A model generated the notes under the pieces. It did not search any database and was not told the origin of the DNA. It saw only the letters and a list, made by a program, of their open reading frames with translations. Of a stretch of 64,000 bases of DNA, positions 22,942-33,911 are shown in pieces (the first letter of the stretch is position 1; every line of letters begins with the position of its first letter). The stretch comes from Panicum virgatum. Lineage: Eukaryota; Streptophyta; Magnoliopsida; Poales; Poaceae. Both the position numbers and the translations under genes were made by a program. The stretch is from positions 8,811,015 through 8,875,014 of the forward strand of contig NC_053146.1 in NCBI RefSeq assembly GCF_016808335.1, given 5' to 3'.

Positions 22942-23275
22942 CACTACCGGAAACCGCATATTTGCTGAGTGCCAAGGGCTTTGCTGAGTGCCAAAGGCAC
23001 AGCACTCGGCAAACACGTGGCACACAGCATGTCCAAACTTTGCCGAGTGCCGGCCGTCGGCAAAGCTTGCACTCGGCATATTTGATCTTTGCCGAGTGCC
23101 GCTGCGCCCGCACACAGCAAAGGCCGGGCACGTGTTTGCCGAGTGCTGTGCTGACGGCCGTTAGCCTTTGCCGAGTGCTGAAATCATGGCAGTCGGCAAA
23201 GCCCAAACTTCGCCGAGTGTAATCCGGTCTTTGCCGAGTGTAACTGGCACTCGGCAAAGTGCCAGATTCCGATTG
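22942..23275. mobile_element. CACTA (En/Spm) transposon end with subterminal repeat array
   Basis: Begins CACTACCGGAAACC, a CACTA terminus, followed by about 14 copies in both orientations of TTTGCCGAGTGC and variants (for example at 22971, 23039, 23089, 23134, 23167 and 23229). Such subterminal repeats bind the CACTA transposase. No opposite CACTA terminus was found nearby, so this is a truncated end. Confidence 0.8.
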
Positions 23276-23372
23276 TGCTTCCTTACTTGCTTGAGTTGAG
23301 CTTTACTTTTTTTTGTTTACTAGGTTGAGTGGAATTTGTTTTTTTTGAGAGCCGCGTTAAGCAATTTTACTA

Positions 23373-23703
23373 TATACTTTTTCTGTCCTGTAATATGAAG
23401 CATTCTAGCAATTTCATAACAAATTAAGAGAGAGAATAAAAGATGCATGTATCCTCCAACTTTAAGAGCTCTTAATTTACCAGCTATATTAAAGTTACTC
23501 CTAAAATTGACAAAAGATGCATATGCAGGGAAGGAATAAAAAAGATAAATATGCAGCTAAGAGACAAGGATAATCAAATGATTGCCTTTGATCGATACTT
23601 GTCCAAAACTCTTATAGAATGCCTTATATTCGAGTATAAATTTTGACTTGTTCAATGCTTTATATTCTAGTTCAATGCTTTATATTCTAGGACCGAGGGA
23701 GTA
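23373..23703. mobile_element. Stowaway-type MITE with duplicated TIR segment
   Basis: Left end TACTTTTTCTGTCCTGTAATA and right end TATATTCTAGGACCGAGGGAGTA are inverted. A 20-bp word is exactly tandem duplicated inside the right TIR (23651-23670 and 23671-23690). Confidence 0.7.
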
Positions 23704-23947
23704 GATGGTGATAGGCTTGTCCATCCTTGGAGTCAAAACAATTTATTTGCTAGGGCCAGTCATTAAGCAATTTTAAGTAGAAAGTTTTAAAAAAGATACT
23801 ATTCACTCCCAACTGTTTGCACAAATGTACCTAGACGGAAAAAGGAACGATACAATGCGTGATGATACATTTCCATACACAAAAGAGAAATCTTGGCATC
23901 TGATCATGACGAATAATGAACATTCCATAAACTAAAATGATGGCACG

Positions 23948-23956
23948 CTATAAAGC
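23948..23956 (+). promoter_or_regulatory. TATA box of the PMEI-like gene
   Basis: GCTATAAAG about 75 bases upstream of the ATG at 24026, in the right direction and distance for a short leader. Confidence 0.6.
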
Positions 23957-24025
23957 AACTACATGTAGAAGAGAGTGGCCACTGATCTGACCATACAAGC
24001 TTTGCAGGCCACGACAACGACATCC

Positions 24026-24589
24026 ATGGCCTCCTCTTTATTCACCAACCGTAACAGCTTTCTTATTCCGCTCGTCGGACTCCTGTCCGTCCACTTCGCC
24101 GCCTTGGATGTCGCCGGCGAGCCCCCCAGCGTTGTGCCCTCGGGGTGCAAGTTCGCGGCCGCCGCCGGTGGTGGCACCTTCACCGAAGACTTCTGCTTGT
24201 CGGCCCTGACCGGCCACAGCGTCGGCGCCACGGACTACGGCGACCTCGCCCTCTTCGCGGTCGATCTCGCCACGGCCAACGCCACCGCCACCGAGGCGAA
24301 GATCGACTCCCTGCTCGCCGGTGGCGACGGCGCGCTGGCGGACTGCCTGAGGGCGTGCCGGTCGCTGTACGACACCGTGGTGCACGTCTACCAGCCGGAC
24401 TGCCACGCCGCCGTGAAGGACCGGAAGTTCGTCGACGGGAATCTGTGCCTCAGCAGGACGGCGCGGGCGCCCGTGGAGTGCGAGCTGGCGTTCAAGCAGC
24501 GGAGCGTCGCGTCGCCGGTGGCCGCGGAGGACGACGCCCTCGCCAAGCTCGCCAACCTCGCGATCGCGCTGAGCACGATCACGCGCTGA
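24026..24589 (+). CDS. Plant invertase/pectin methylesterase inhibitor-like protein, intronless
   Basis: 187 residues. The start is the ATG in CATCCATGGCC, a good plant context, just before a hydrophobic signal peptide (about residues 1-31, FLIPLVGLLSVHFAALDVAG). The mature protein has the PMEI pattern: a first Cys pair (C41, C57) in the N-terminal hairpin, DFCLSALTGH, the helix LADCLRACRSLYD, and VECELAF with the last conserved Cys (C152), ending in LAKLANLAIALSTI. Such proteins act in the apoplast against invertase or pectin methylesterase by forming a 1:1 complex. C111, C126 and C141 are extra cysteines. The gene is strongly GC3-rich, normal for grass genes, and has no visible defect. Its target enzyme cannot be told. 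Confidence 0.82.
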   Translation: MASSLFTNRNSFLIPLVGLLSVHFAALDVAGEPPSVVPSGCKFAAAAGGGTFTEDFCLSALTGHSVGATDYGDLALFAVDLATANATATEAKIDSLLAGGDGALADCLRACRSLYDTVVHVYQPDCHAAVKDRKFVDGNLCLSRTARAPVECELAFKQRSVASPVAAEDDALAKLANLAIALSTITR

Positions 24590-25747
24590 GCTCGATCGCC
24601 TGATCATACGCCTACATTTTGTGACCATTTTTCTCATGACCTCTTTACAGTAAAAAAACAGAGATTATCCACAATAATAACAGTATATATTTATTTGGCA
24701 TATTTTCATGGGTATCCGCTCTGGCCTTGTGGCGCGGTGAGAGCAGGGACGGTCTCCCCAAATGGCTACGATACGACTACGAACGACTCTCTCAGGGACG
24801 GGGATGATAGTGACGCGGCGGAAGATCCGGCCGGCCGCTGAAATCTCGCCTGCGCTGCCTCGTGCGCACGCCATGCCCGCCACACGCCGCGAGCCCAGCC
24901 CACCTGTCGGTCTCCTTCGCGGGTTCGCCGCCAGGGCGCTGGCATCACACCCTAGCCAGTCAGATCAGTCATCAGATGCAAGCTGTCGAGTCTCCTGGGT
25001 GCCCTGCCTAGAGGCAGGGCAGGGTGGTGGGTGGAAGCCAGAAACGGCCTGAACTCGGCGCCGCTCCGGCGCGCCATGACCGGACGCGGACAGGACCTCA
25101 ATGGTGGGTGTCTCAAGTCCGTCGTGTGCAGTTGAGATTGGGAGCACCTCAACCCTTAATAGGGCCTTCCTCGCACGTCGCGCGCGGGCGCACGGTAGCC
25201 GGTGGCCGACTGGCAATTCGGTGGCTTAGGAGAAGCAGTGGCTTGCCCACTTCGCCGGAGTCGTAGAGGTGCTGCATCTGCTCTGTCTTCCGGCGAGGCT
25301 TGTCCCCGTGCCGCAAGCAACGGACACACGCCGCTGGGCTGGTGCCCATCAGAGGCTGTGGAGAATAATCCTTGTTTCTAGTTCTGTTAGTTTGTTTAGG
25401 CAGTTAGCCGCGCGCGTGATCTGGTCATCCGGGTTGCGCGCGATGTGGAGCTCTGATGTACTGGAGCGCGTCCTTCGGATCATGGTTACCGCGCTTGGGA
25501 TGGCGGGCGCACACGTCCCAGGGCTGCGAGAGAGTCGACCTGATGGCCTTTGTAATCCCGTACTTAAGCTAAAATGATAGAGTCAGAAAATGCTGCCGCA
25601 TCGCAGCGCACATCATGCTTGTGTTCATCTGCTCCACTGTGTTCGCGTTGAGTGCGTGCGTGTGTTCCAGGTGCTCTCGCCGGCAACTCGGGAGGAGTTG
25701 TCTCTCCGGCGAGCTCTGAGCCTCTGATAGAGGCTGCCTGCTAGCGC
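24590..25747. other. 3' flank and GC-rich stretch, no gene supported
   Basis: After the PMEI-like stop the sequence turns AT-rich (24600-24720) and then GC-rich. Many overlapping open frames exist on both strands, as expected from base composition. None shows a domain. Confidence 0.35.
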
Positions 25748-25752
25748 TAGAA

Positions 25753-26379
25753 TGTTGGCCTTGCCCTCACTCACACACTCGCGATCAGCTCGCCGGAGTT
25801 GGAGACAACACACAAGACTTGCCGGCGACGAACGCCGCGGAGCATAAGCTCCTGTATCTTGGCTTGTATTGATAAAAAAAACGGACTCGGCAAGACTTCT
25901 GAACTAGGAGTACATGGTGTATTTAACCACCAGGGACGCACCATGGAGCTCACCTCCACTCACCCGGCCTTCACGCCATGATCAGCACGACGCGCTCAAC
26001 AAACACCGTGAGAGCCATCCGCTCATCTCGGACTATGCGGCTTCTTCCGTGCTGACCGGCTCCATGCACACATGCACTCCACATGATCCTCGACTTCTAA
26101 CTGCCTACGACCCTATCCACACAGCAGCCTGGGCACAAACATGTGCACGGACTGCACCTAGACTCCAACACGATCAACAGCCCTAAACAGCCGTGATCCA
26201 AACTGCAACACGCACGCACACATGATCCTCGACTCCAGAACGTGTCGCACCCGCGCGGCGCGCCCGACCTCGCCACAGCCTCCCTGCTGGCGCCCACACG
26301 CACGAACACAACGCGACACGTAACACACACACGGACTCACGCACGCCCGGAACAGACCATGGCGTGATTATTCCTAACA
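25753..26379 (-). mobile_element. Solo LTR (627 bp), perfect 5-bp target duplication
   Basis: On the minus strand it begins TGTTAGGAATAATC and ends AAGGCCAACA. TAGAA flanks it exactly on both sides (25748-25752 and 26380-26384). A minus-strand TATA-like box (TTAAATAC) near 25920 followed by a T-rich tract fits promoter and R regions. No internal coding sequence is attached. The parent family was not identified. Confidence 0.85.
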
Positions 26380-26399
26380 TAGAATTGGCGCGGCAGACA

Positions 26400-26965
26400 A
26401 GGCGGCAAACACCGAATCAACTCGGCGCGGCACCGGCGGCGACGAGCATGCCCGGAATAAGGCCCGTCGTCGCCGTGTCCACCCGACGCCACTGTAGCTG
26501 CTGGACGCGGCCCGGAACGCCGGGTCCATGTCGCGGGAGTTGTTCGTCATCGCCATCTCCGTCGTCGTCGTGTCGCCCGCCGCCGTCTGCAGCAGAGCAG
26601 CTTCTGCCGCGCGATCGACGAGGGCCAGCTGCTACGTGCCGCGCCGTTGACCTGGTAGGCCGTAGGCGGCCGCGGCGGACGGGCGGAGGAGGAGCCGTAC
26701 GTGGCATGCGCCGACCGCGTGCGCAACGGAGAGCGCGGTGAGGTCGCCGTTGCCGGGGGCCGAGGCCCCTGACGTGACGGCGAAGCTTTGAGGCGGGGCC
26801 CAGGAGCGCGGCGTCCGCGGACGACGCCGCGCCGTCCTCGCGGCCGTGGCGGACTCCACGGCCGGCGTCAGCGGATCCTCCCGCCGTTGAGGATGGTTGC
26901 CGCGCCGCGCGCCACGAAGGCGACGATATCTTATCGGCGCAGGAGGCAGTGGTGCCGCCGCCCGC
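26400..26965 (-). pseudogene. Class III peroxidase relic
   Basis: The minus strand, read across several frameshifts, keeps peroxidase landmarks in the right order. They are the ASCA...DIVAFVARGAATIL motif near 26900-26945 (canonical SCADI...AARD; a 5-nt insertion splits CAD), a GRRDGRVS-like segment, and NGDLTALSVAHAVGACH near 26720-26750 (canonical LSGAHTVG with the haem-binding His). DMDPAFRAA follows near 26520. The 3' third is missing or unrecognisable, and a solo LTR sits immediately downstream. Frameshifts and lost residues make it non-functional. Confidence 0.68.
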
Positions 26966-27093
26966 GGCTGAACTAAGGCTCGATCAGGAAAGGCAGCGGC
27001 TTGTTCACTTCGCCGGGGAAGGCGGCCAGAAGTGGCGCGAGCGCGATCAGACTTGTTCGTGGACGTTCTATGTTTTATTGTTGCAAAAATAAG

Positions 27094-28619
27094 TGAAACG
27101 AATATGGCACCATTTATGCCATTTCGAGTGATTTTGGTGATCGAATAACAACACAATACTTGGACTAATATGATTGTTAAGATGACCATTCTCAAGCTTT
27201 AAGGTTCAAGTGATGACAAAGAGAAAGAGAAGATAGGCGTAGCAAGGCCCGAAGGGCCGCCCCTACGGGGGTTTCGCTACCCGGTTAGCGGACGGGGGTC
27301 GAGGGGGAGCCGCCCCTTGCGGGTCTCAGGGCAGCACCCTGAAAGCTCTTCGGTTAGTAGCACCGGAAGAACCGACGTCTGAGCATCGGTGCATCCGATG
27401 GTTGTCGGAAGAACCGACGCCATGGTATTTTGGTGCAGAAGGGAATCGAAGCCAAGTCTGCTTATAGGCACCGGTTGAACCGATAGGTCAAAAAGGGGCA
27501 TCGGTGCATTGGGCGTACTGTGTTCCAGAGACGATGCAAGTCGCGCAAGAGCCAAGTCTTCAACACCGGTTGAACCGGTGAAGCATCGGTGCATACCATC
27601 GGTGTAATGACGTCAGCGCTCAGGAGAAGATCCTTAAGCACCGGATGAACCGGTGATGCATCGGTACAAAAAGCATCGGTTCAACCGATGATCACTGCGT
27701 CAGTTGTCAGGAGTTCAACGGCTACTTCGAGTTATGAGTGACCGGATGAACCGACGCTACCCCAGCCAGAGGCATCGGTTCATCCGGTGATACGCAGATT
27801 TCTGCTGACCGTTGGAGCAACGGCTACAAGACTTGGTGGCCTATATATACGCCTCACCCCGGCCGGCCATTTGAAGATTGCTGGAGTTGCTGGACATCCC
27901 ACACACACCCAAGAACATCTCCAAGCCATACAAAAGCATCAAGATCATATCCTTAGCCCTTAGCACACTTTGAGAGTGTTGTGTAAAGGATTAGCTCTTA
28001 GTGAGTGAGGTTGCAAGGCTTCGAGCTTTTGTGCTGTGGTTCATTAGCGAACCAAAACAAGAGCTTGGTGCGCCAGCACCTTGGAGCGTGAAGCTCGCCG
28101 GCAACGTCATCGACCCTCCGACTTGGTGTGGAGCGGCGACGACATCTTTGTGCGGGGGACGTGGAGACCCCCATCCTTTGTGGAGAAGCTCTTTAGTGGA
28201 ACTCGGGGCCAAGGTGACCGTGATTGTGTTCACGGAAGAAACTTGGTGGCCGAGTAGCAATACTCTTAGTGAGTGCTACAACAACGTGGATGTAGGTGTG
28301 CCTTTGTGGCTAACCGAACCACGGGATAAACACCCGCGTCAAGAGTTTGCTATCTCCTATCCCGCTCATTAAGCTTCCGCATTTCATACTAGCATTTTGT
28401 GTGACTTTACTTTCATAGAATAGTTTCTTGATAGGAAAGACTATAAGTTGCTAAACTCTTTTGGGATAGGGGTTTTACACTAGAACAACCTAGTTGCACA
28501 TCTAAATAGCATGTTTTAGTTTAAATTTTGTGCAAACTAGTTGGAGCCATAGTTCTAAGTTTTTATTAGTGCCTAATTCACCCCTCCCCCTCTTAGGCTA
28601 GAGCACCCGATAACTTTCA
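27094..28619. mobile_element. Solo LTR (1.5 kb) with perfect target duplication and CGGTT-AACCG repeats
   Basis: Termini TGAAACG...ACTTTCA (inverted TGAAA/TTTCA) are flanked by ATAAG on both sides (27089-27093 and 28620-28624). The 27.35-27.80 kb part holds about ten degenerate copies of a short palindromic word such as CACCGGTTGAACCGATG or CATCGGTTCATCCGGTG. The sequence GATTTTGGTGATCGAATAAC near 27129 resembles the start region of large grass copia LTRs (recognition only). No internal coding region remains, so the element was reduced by LTR-LTR recombination. Confidence 0.8.
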
Positions 28620-28624
28620 ATAAG

Positions 28625-30200
28625 ATCCAGCCTGCTCATGTACCATAAAAAGAAATAAAAAAGAATCAGAGTTTGAATCACTTCAGTTTCCTGTTGAGAT
28701 CAATCCTCGGGTGATTATGGTTGTCACGCTTGACGGAGCAGATAAATGGATGGAAAGGCAAGACCGCAAGAGAATGATAATTAAAAAAAGAAAGTGTTGT
28801 TATTTTGAACAATTTATTTCTAGCACTGTTCCTGATAAAGAGATTAAAAGGAAATGATCACGAAATGTCATCGGTTAAGATATCTTGTCGGGTAAGACTG
28901 CAAGAGGATGATTGGTAAGGACGTACTGATGACACCCTGAAAAAAGCCGTCTAAAAAAATAGTTGATGAGGGCTGCATGTACGAAGGTACCACCAAGGTT
29001 TGCTGCTCTCGCTATCATAGTAATACTAGAGCATAAGCGTTCTAGTCTTCTAGATGGTAGATACTGCAAGTTCCCTTCTTTCCAGCTGTAGGATTCTGGC
29101 GCTACGTGTGACTGCTGCCCGTCATGATCAGGCTGCACAATGGCCGACAACAGTCCGTAGACATAAAAGTTCTAGTGTTCTCATCATGCTTGTTTCTCAT
29201 GGTTGTGGAAGCCTTTAGTTCCTGACACCTTCTAATCCTGCGGACTAAACTATGTAGATGCCAGGTGAACGTTGTCTATGCTGAAGGAGCGATGCATTTT
29301 GGCGAGCATTGCAAACAAGGAGACATGCACATCATTGTTGCATTGCCTCACCCTAACTTATATGGGTCTGTGGGTTGAGATCTCAATGGATCGGTTTCAA
29401 TTTGAAGCCATATTCCTAACTGCTAGCTCTAGTCGTTAATTTACATGACGTTTTGGACAAAAAAAAAAGAATGACTTTGTTGTTTTTCGCTGTCCTGTAA
29501 TAAATAGAGGGACTACTACTAAGGAAACCAATGCAACACCAACAAGTTACAAGATCTGGATTAACCCACGGAGGGTTCCTAGCATTAAATAGGTTCAAGT
29601 GGTGGCACTGGAGCAGATTCAGTTGTGCTTCTTACATCAGCTTCAGCCTTCAGGTTGATGATACAGCCAAAACAACATGCTCATCAGCAGATGACTAGAT
29701 GGGCACAAATGCTGCTTAACTGGCATGTGAGCAGGCACCACGGGCAAATAGCTGAATTCAGTAGCGTCTGAAAATGCCAGGTCAATTTCGTGGCGTCTGG
29801 TAGTTAATTGCAGGCCAATATTGGCAGGCATACAAGTTGCTAGGGCCCGTGAGAATTCAGAATCTTAGGCGGCAATTCAGTTTTTTATTGCTTCACAGGT
29901 AAAACTAAAAAGAAAAGAAAACACCTGCTGTTGGATAATTGGTATGGCATCATAAAAAATAACTGTTACCGCCGACATGTGGATTCCATGGCTGCCGTTG
30001 CCGCCTCTCCATCTTGGTTGGTGGGATATCTTCACCAATACAACAATGTTACTTGAAAATTCCTGATGCCTTCAAAACCTATACATATAGAAGCACAAGC
30101 ACGTACTTCATCTGTATACCATCTGAGGGCCGATCTTCTCCATTTTCATGACACGAATTGGAAAATACAGGTCCGAAAAGGTTCAGCTCGGTACACACAA
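28625..30200 (+). repeat. Repeat R, copy A (left part)
   Basis: Noncoding repeat shared with segments near 32.7, 39.5-54.6 and 55.9-57.7 kb. Shared words include AAGATCCAG(C/T)CTGCTC, GATTTGAATCA-type text, GTCGGGTAAGAC(T/C)GCAAGAGG, CTGACACCTTCTAATCCTGC and AGCGTCTGAAAATGCCAGG. I found no conserved reading frame. It ends where Helitron 1 is inserted and resumes after 30984. Confidence 0.7.
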
Positions 30201-30984
30201 TCTTACTATTATTAATTGGAGGCTTCTTTTAAGCCTTTGCGTGAAGCCACTTAGGATCCTGGTTGGACACTCTAAAAAAATAGAGAAATCCTAGAAATTA
30301 TCACTAAATCCAGAAACATTCGATCATCAGTTAGACACTCTAATCATAATAGCCATTGGATCTATCATCTTTCCTAATAAATTACACACCTCTACAATTA
30401 CAAAAAGTATACTAAAGTACCCCCTAAACAAGTATCTAAATTACCCATTGTCGTTATAAAAAATCTAAAGTAACCACTAATCTTTATGTAAATTACCCAC
30501 CTATATTATTAAAAAAATAATACAAATAACCTCCTAATTTTCATATAAATTATCCAATTATATTATTATTAAAAGTCAAAGTAACTTTGAATCTAAATCT
30601 TAATTATACAATTATAACAAAATATTAATTGTACCAATATAAAATTCTAAATTACTATTTCTATCATTATTAGAATATTATTTATGTTATTATTTATATA
30701 AAAAACTACCTATAATATGTATCACCATGTATTCATGTATGAAGGAAGAGATAAAAATACTAATTACAAAATGGTTCAATTAAATATATATCAAACAAAT
30801 ATGAAGGTGTGATGCAAAATGAAATTTGTTGCAACTAGATAATGATAAATATATATTTTAGAGTATATGCTAGAACAGTTAATAGATGAAAGAAGACGTG
30901 AGATAGATAATTATAATTATTAGCTTTAAGTTTTGTTATATTAATTCTAATTTGCCCGTGCGGGATCATGTGTTGATAGGCTAG
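30201..30984 (+). mobile_element. Non-autonomous Helitron 1
   Basis: Starts TCTTACTATTATTAATTGG and ends with a small hairpin (CCCG-TG-CGGG) then GTTGATAGGCTAG. It lies exactly between a host A (30200) and T (30985), the Helitron insertion rule. The paralogous host sequence at about 57785 and 58205 lacks the insertion (TACACACAAGGAG and GCACACAAGGAG). No RepHel coding sequence, about 784 bp, AT-rich. Confidence 0.88.
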
Positions 30985-31265
30985 TGCAAGGAGTTTAAGA
31001 AGACTGAAAAAAGACTTGGCCACGGCTTTGTACTATTCTGAGATGCTTGGAGAAGGGATGTATATATTGACATTTTGTGAGGTACAAGTTTAAATAATCA
31101 CATAACAACATCACACTCCCATGCATTGATTTGCGTGGATGAATAGTGTATAAATATCAACAGACCATACTCACGCCCTCATCACACACCCACACGGTTA
31201 TTGAACACACATGTCAATCAAGATTGGACAGCATGTTGGCACACACTTGGACCACTGAATGTACC
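30985..31265 (+). repeat. Repeat R, copy A (right part)
   Basis: Continues the host repeat after Helitron 1: AAGGAGTTTAAGAAGACTG through the CACCCACACGGTTATTGAAC segment. It matches 57795-58040 and 58205-58550. Confidence 0.7.
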
Positions 31266-31689
31266 TATGGGTGAATTTAATAGCTTTTTTTCCCCAAATG
31301 ACATACCAGAAGAATATATATGCATCCATACAGAGTTGAGGACTCGATAAAGTCCGTGAGATTTTACCTGCCATCTTGAGGTTTATTATTGTAGCATTTT
31401 GTGTTAGAGTATATCTGTACCTCAGTACCCACACTCTTTGCCCCCAACAGTTTCATCAGGCCTTCTAAGAGGCATATTTCGGTGATTGGAAATGTACCAA
31501 GAGGTACCAGGAGGTACCTTTCCTATTTTGGTAAGGTAATAGGAGGCACCTTTACTATTTTGGTATGGGTTCCACCTATTTCAATTAGTACCGATTAAAA
31601 CTTTTTTCTAGGTACCTCTTGATACCTTTTATGTCTCAGCCGTCGATTTCAGCCTGATGGACGATCCTCGTTTGTTTCAACCATTTGTG
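31266..31689. other. Intergenic with GGTACCTCC-type repeats
   Basis: Contains several GAGGTACC/GGTACCT words (31500-31620). A similar block lies near 58,830-59,030. Possibly remains of a small transposon; no gene seen. Confidence 0.3.
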
Positions 31690-32295
31690 CGGCGGGCAAT
31701 TGCGAACACCAAGGCACATCATGGTAGCCTCGCCTCACCTAGGCTTATATAAGGATTTGTGTGTTTAGAAAAGTGAGTAAATTCCTTTTGGACCACTATA
31801 AATACTAATGTTCTGTTCTGTACCATTGAAATGAAATCAAGGTCCCTTGCCTGTGTGCTGTCAGTTGAAACTTATTGTTCCACTGCATGCCATTGCCATT
31901 AGTTCTGTATATCAGTTTACCTCAGTTAAGCTGTGAAACTTGTGATCAGTATTTTGAGATAATGGCAAAAATGCCCTTAAGGACCCATATATGTCATCTT
32001 TCTTTTCCTTATGGGGAATCAAATGTTCCTTCCAAGATTAGTTCCTAACACCACACAGTCCTTCCAAGATTAATTGTTGCGAGCTTATTCACTTATTGGA
32101 TGCGATGTGTCGGCGAGCTGTGATCTTCTGCAGATGCACCGTGCTGGATGACTCCGATCTTACCCATCCCATTTCAAGTCAGCCTGGAGATCAGTCTGTC
32201 CCTTGCCTTGAAGCTGCAAATCAAGCCCCAAATCTCAATGTGAATATCCACATCATAATTGATGGGATTACATTTGGATACACAAGTCCTGTCTG
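31690..32295 (+). repeat. Left arm of large palindrome
   Basis: Its reverse complement occurs to the right in the order 32345-32640, 32985-33118, 33640-33767 and 38890-38985, interrupted by later insertions. Matching words include GGTAGCC(T)TCGCCTCACCTAG, TTATATAAGGA, GTGAGTAAATTCCTT, GGTCCCTTGCCTGTGTGC and TTACATTTGGATACAC. The spacer is about 50 bases around 32320. Confidence 0.8.
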
Positions 32296-32344
32296 AAGTT
32301 AATGATAGCAATTAGGTTATCCATGTGTAGAGAAGTATGTATGT

Positions 32345-33118
32345 CGTCAGAAACCATGTGTATCCAAATGTAACCCCCCATCGATTATGATGAGGAGATT
32401 CACATTGTTGAGGAGATTCACATTGTCACATTGACGTTTGGTCCTTGGTTTGCAGCTTCAAGCAAAGGCAGACTGATCTCCAGGCAGACTTGAAACGGGA
32501 TGGGTAAGATCAGAGTCATTCAAGACTGCGCATCTGCGGAAGGACTGTGCACTGTGCATCTCCAACGTGTCACAACCAACAAACTCAACAATAATCTTGG
32601 AAGGACTGTGCAGTGTTAGGAGTTCATATTGGGAGGAGTTTCATCATGATTCAGCATTTTATAAGCATCCATGGGCAATAAAATCAAATGTGCTCCAAAG
32701 ATAAGATCCAGTCTGCTCTAGTACCATAAGAATTAAAAAGAATCAGCGTGACCTTTCTTTCGGGTTGTCAGTTGAATCACCTCAGTTTGCTGGTGGGATT
32801 TGAATCATTCCTCGGGTGATGATGATTGGTAGGCTTGATGGAGCAGAAAAATGGATGGAAAAGCAAGATCGCAAGAGAATGATAATTGAACAAAAAGAGT
32901 GTTATTGTGGACAAATGGATGGATCATGTCTCTGCACCTAGATGGTTTTTGGTCCGCTACTACTAATATGACATTGGAATGGATGGCATTGGATCAGGTA
33001 GACAAGGAAACAGGAAAACAAAGATGACAAATCACAAATATGAGTCCCAAGGGCATTTTTACCATTATCTCAAATTACTGATCACAAGTTTCACAGCTCA
33101 AAAAAAAGAAGACATATA
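32345..33118 (-). repeat. Right arm of large palindrome, inner part (with an R fragment inserted)
   Basis: Reverse complement of parts of 31870-32295. A block at about 32640-32980 that matches repeat R (GATAAGATCCAGTCTGCTC, CGGGTGATGATGATTGG) has no partner in the left arm, so it was gained here or lost there. The arm continues beyond the solo LTR at 33119. Confidence 0.7.
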
Positions 33119-33607
33119 TGTAGGGAAACGGGTAGGCTACGCTAGCATCACTACCGCATATACCCAAGATACTTGCGAGTAGAAGATCATAGATCGTTAC
33201 CACTAGACGCGCAGCGCAGTGGAAGAAGTCGTGCGTCGATGTAGAGGAAGTAGTCGATCACGTCCCACGAACCGAGCTCCTCGTACTTGATCCAAGCAGC
33301 CGATCAGCGCAGCAGTCGCAGCAACGCCTCCACGGAGTCCACATGTACGGGGATGAAACACCGGGCGTCGGTGTGCTAGCACCGCACGCACGGCAAGGGT
33401 GGCGGTCGAGAGAGGGGGGCGGTGGCTAGGGAGGTGGCGCGGCTCACAGGGTTGTGTCGCCCCCTATCCCTTCCCTCGTATATATAGGGTGTACTAATGG
33501 GCTTCTATCTCATAGGCCAATTAATAATCCTAATCCCTCTTGGATTAATATCCTCTTAGGCCTTTAAACCGTATTGTGATGATGGGCTCTTGGGCATATC
33601 ACCAACA
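33119..33607 (-). mobile_element. Solo LTR (489 bp), target duplication ATATA
   Basis: The minus strand starts TGTTGGTGATATGCCCAAG and ends CCGTTTCCCTACA. ATATA lies on both sides (33114-33118 and 33608-33612). A minus-strand TATATATA near 33478 is in a promoter-like place. It interrupts the right arm of the palindrome. Confidence 0.85.
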
Positions 33608-33767
33608 ATATATGATCTGCTGCTACTAATAATGGCAATGACATACAAAGGAACAAAAGTTTCTACTGACGGCACACAGGCAAGGGACCTTGATTTGTTT
33701 CTGATGGTATAGAACGGATCATTAGTCTCTGTAGTGGCGCATAAGGAATTTACTCACTAATAGTACA

Positions 33768-33889
33768 TGTTGGTGTATTGTTGTAATTAGTAAATATATA
33801 AGGATCATTGTGTAAAGTGGAGGAGATAAAGAGAAGAGAAGGGCTATGGGGAGAAGTAACCCAGCCACAAAATTTCCCCAATTCCAACA
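33768..33889 (+). repeat. 5' LTR of the short-LTR copia
   Basis: Starts TGTTGGTGTATTG and ends CAATTCCAACA. It differs from the right LTR at only about three positions, so the insertion is younger than the element's stop-ridden coding region suggests. Confidence 0.93.
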
Positions 33890-33901
33890 TGGTATACAGA
33901 G
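33890..33901 (+). other. Primer-binding site of the short-LTR copia
   Basis: TGGTATACAGAG directly after the LTR, the initiator-Met-tRNA site (TGGTATCAGAGC) with one extra base. Confidence 0.7.
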
Positions 33902-33911
33902 TTTAGGGTGA

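Noticed and set aside
23975..24025. Seventeen extra codons upstream of the PMEI-like ATG
   Set aside because: This extension has no ATG at its start. The ATG at 24026 has a good context and begins a proper signal peptide.
26632..27195. 187-codon minus-strand open frame
   Set aside because: It is one of several frames across the peroxidase relic. Peroxidase motifs jump between frames, so this single frame is not a real protein.
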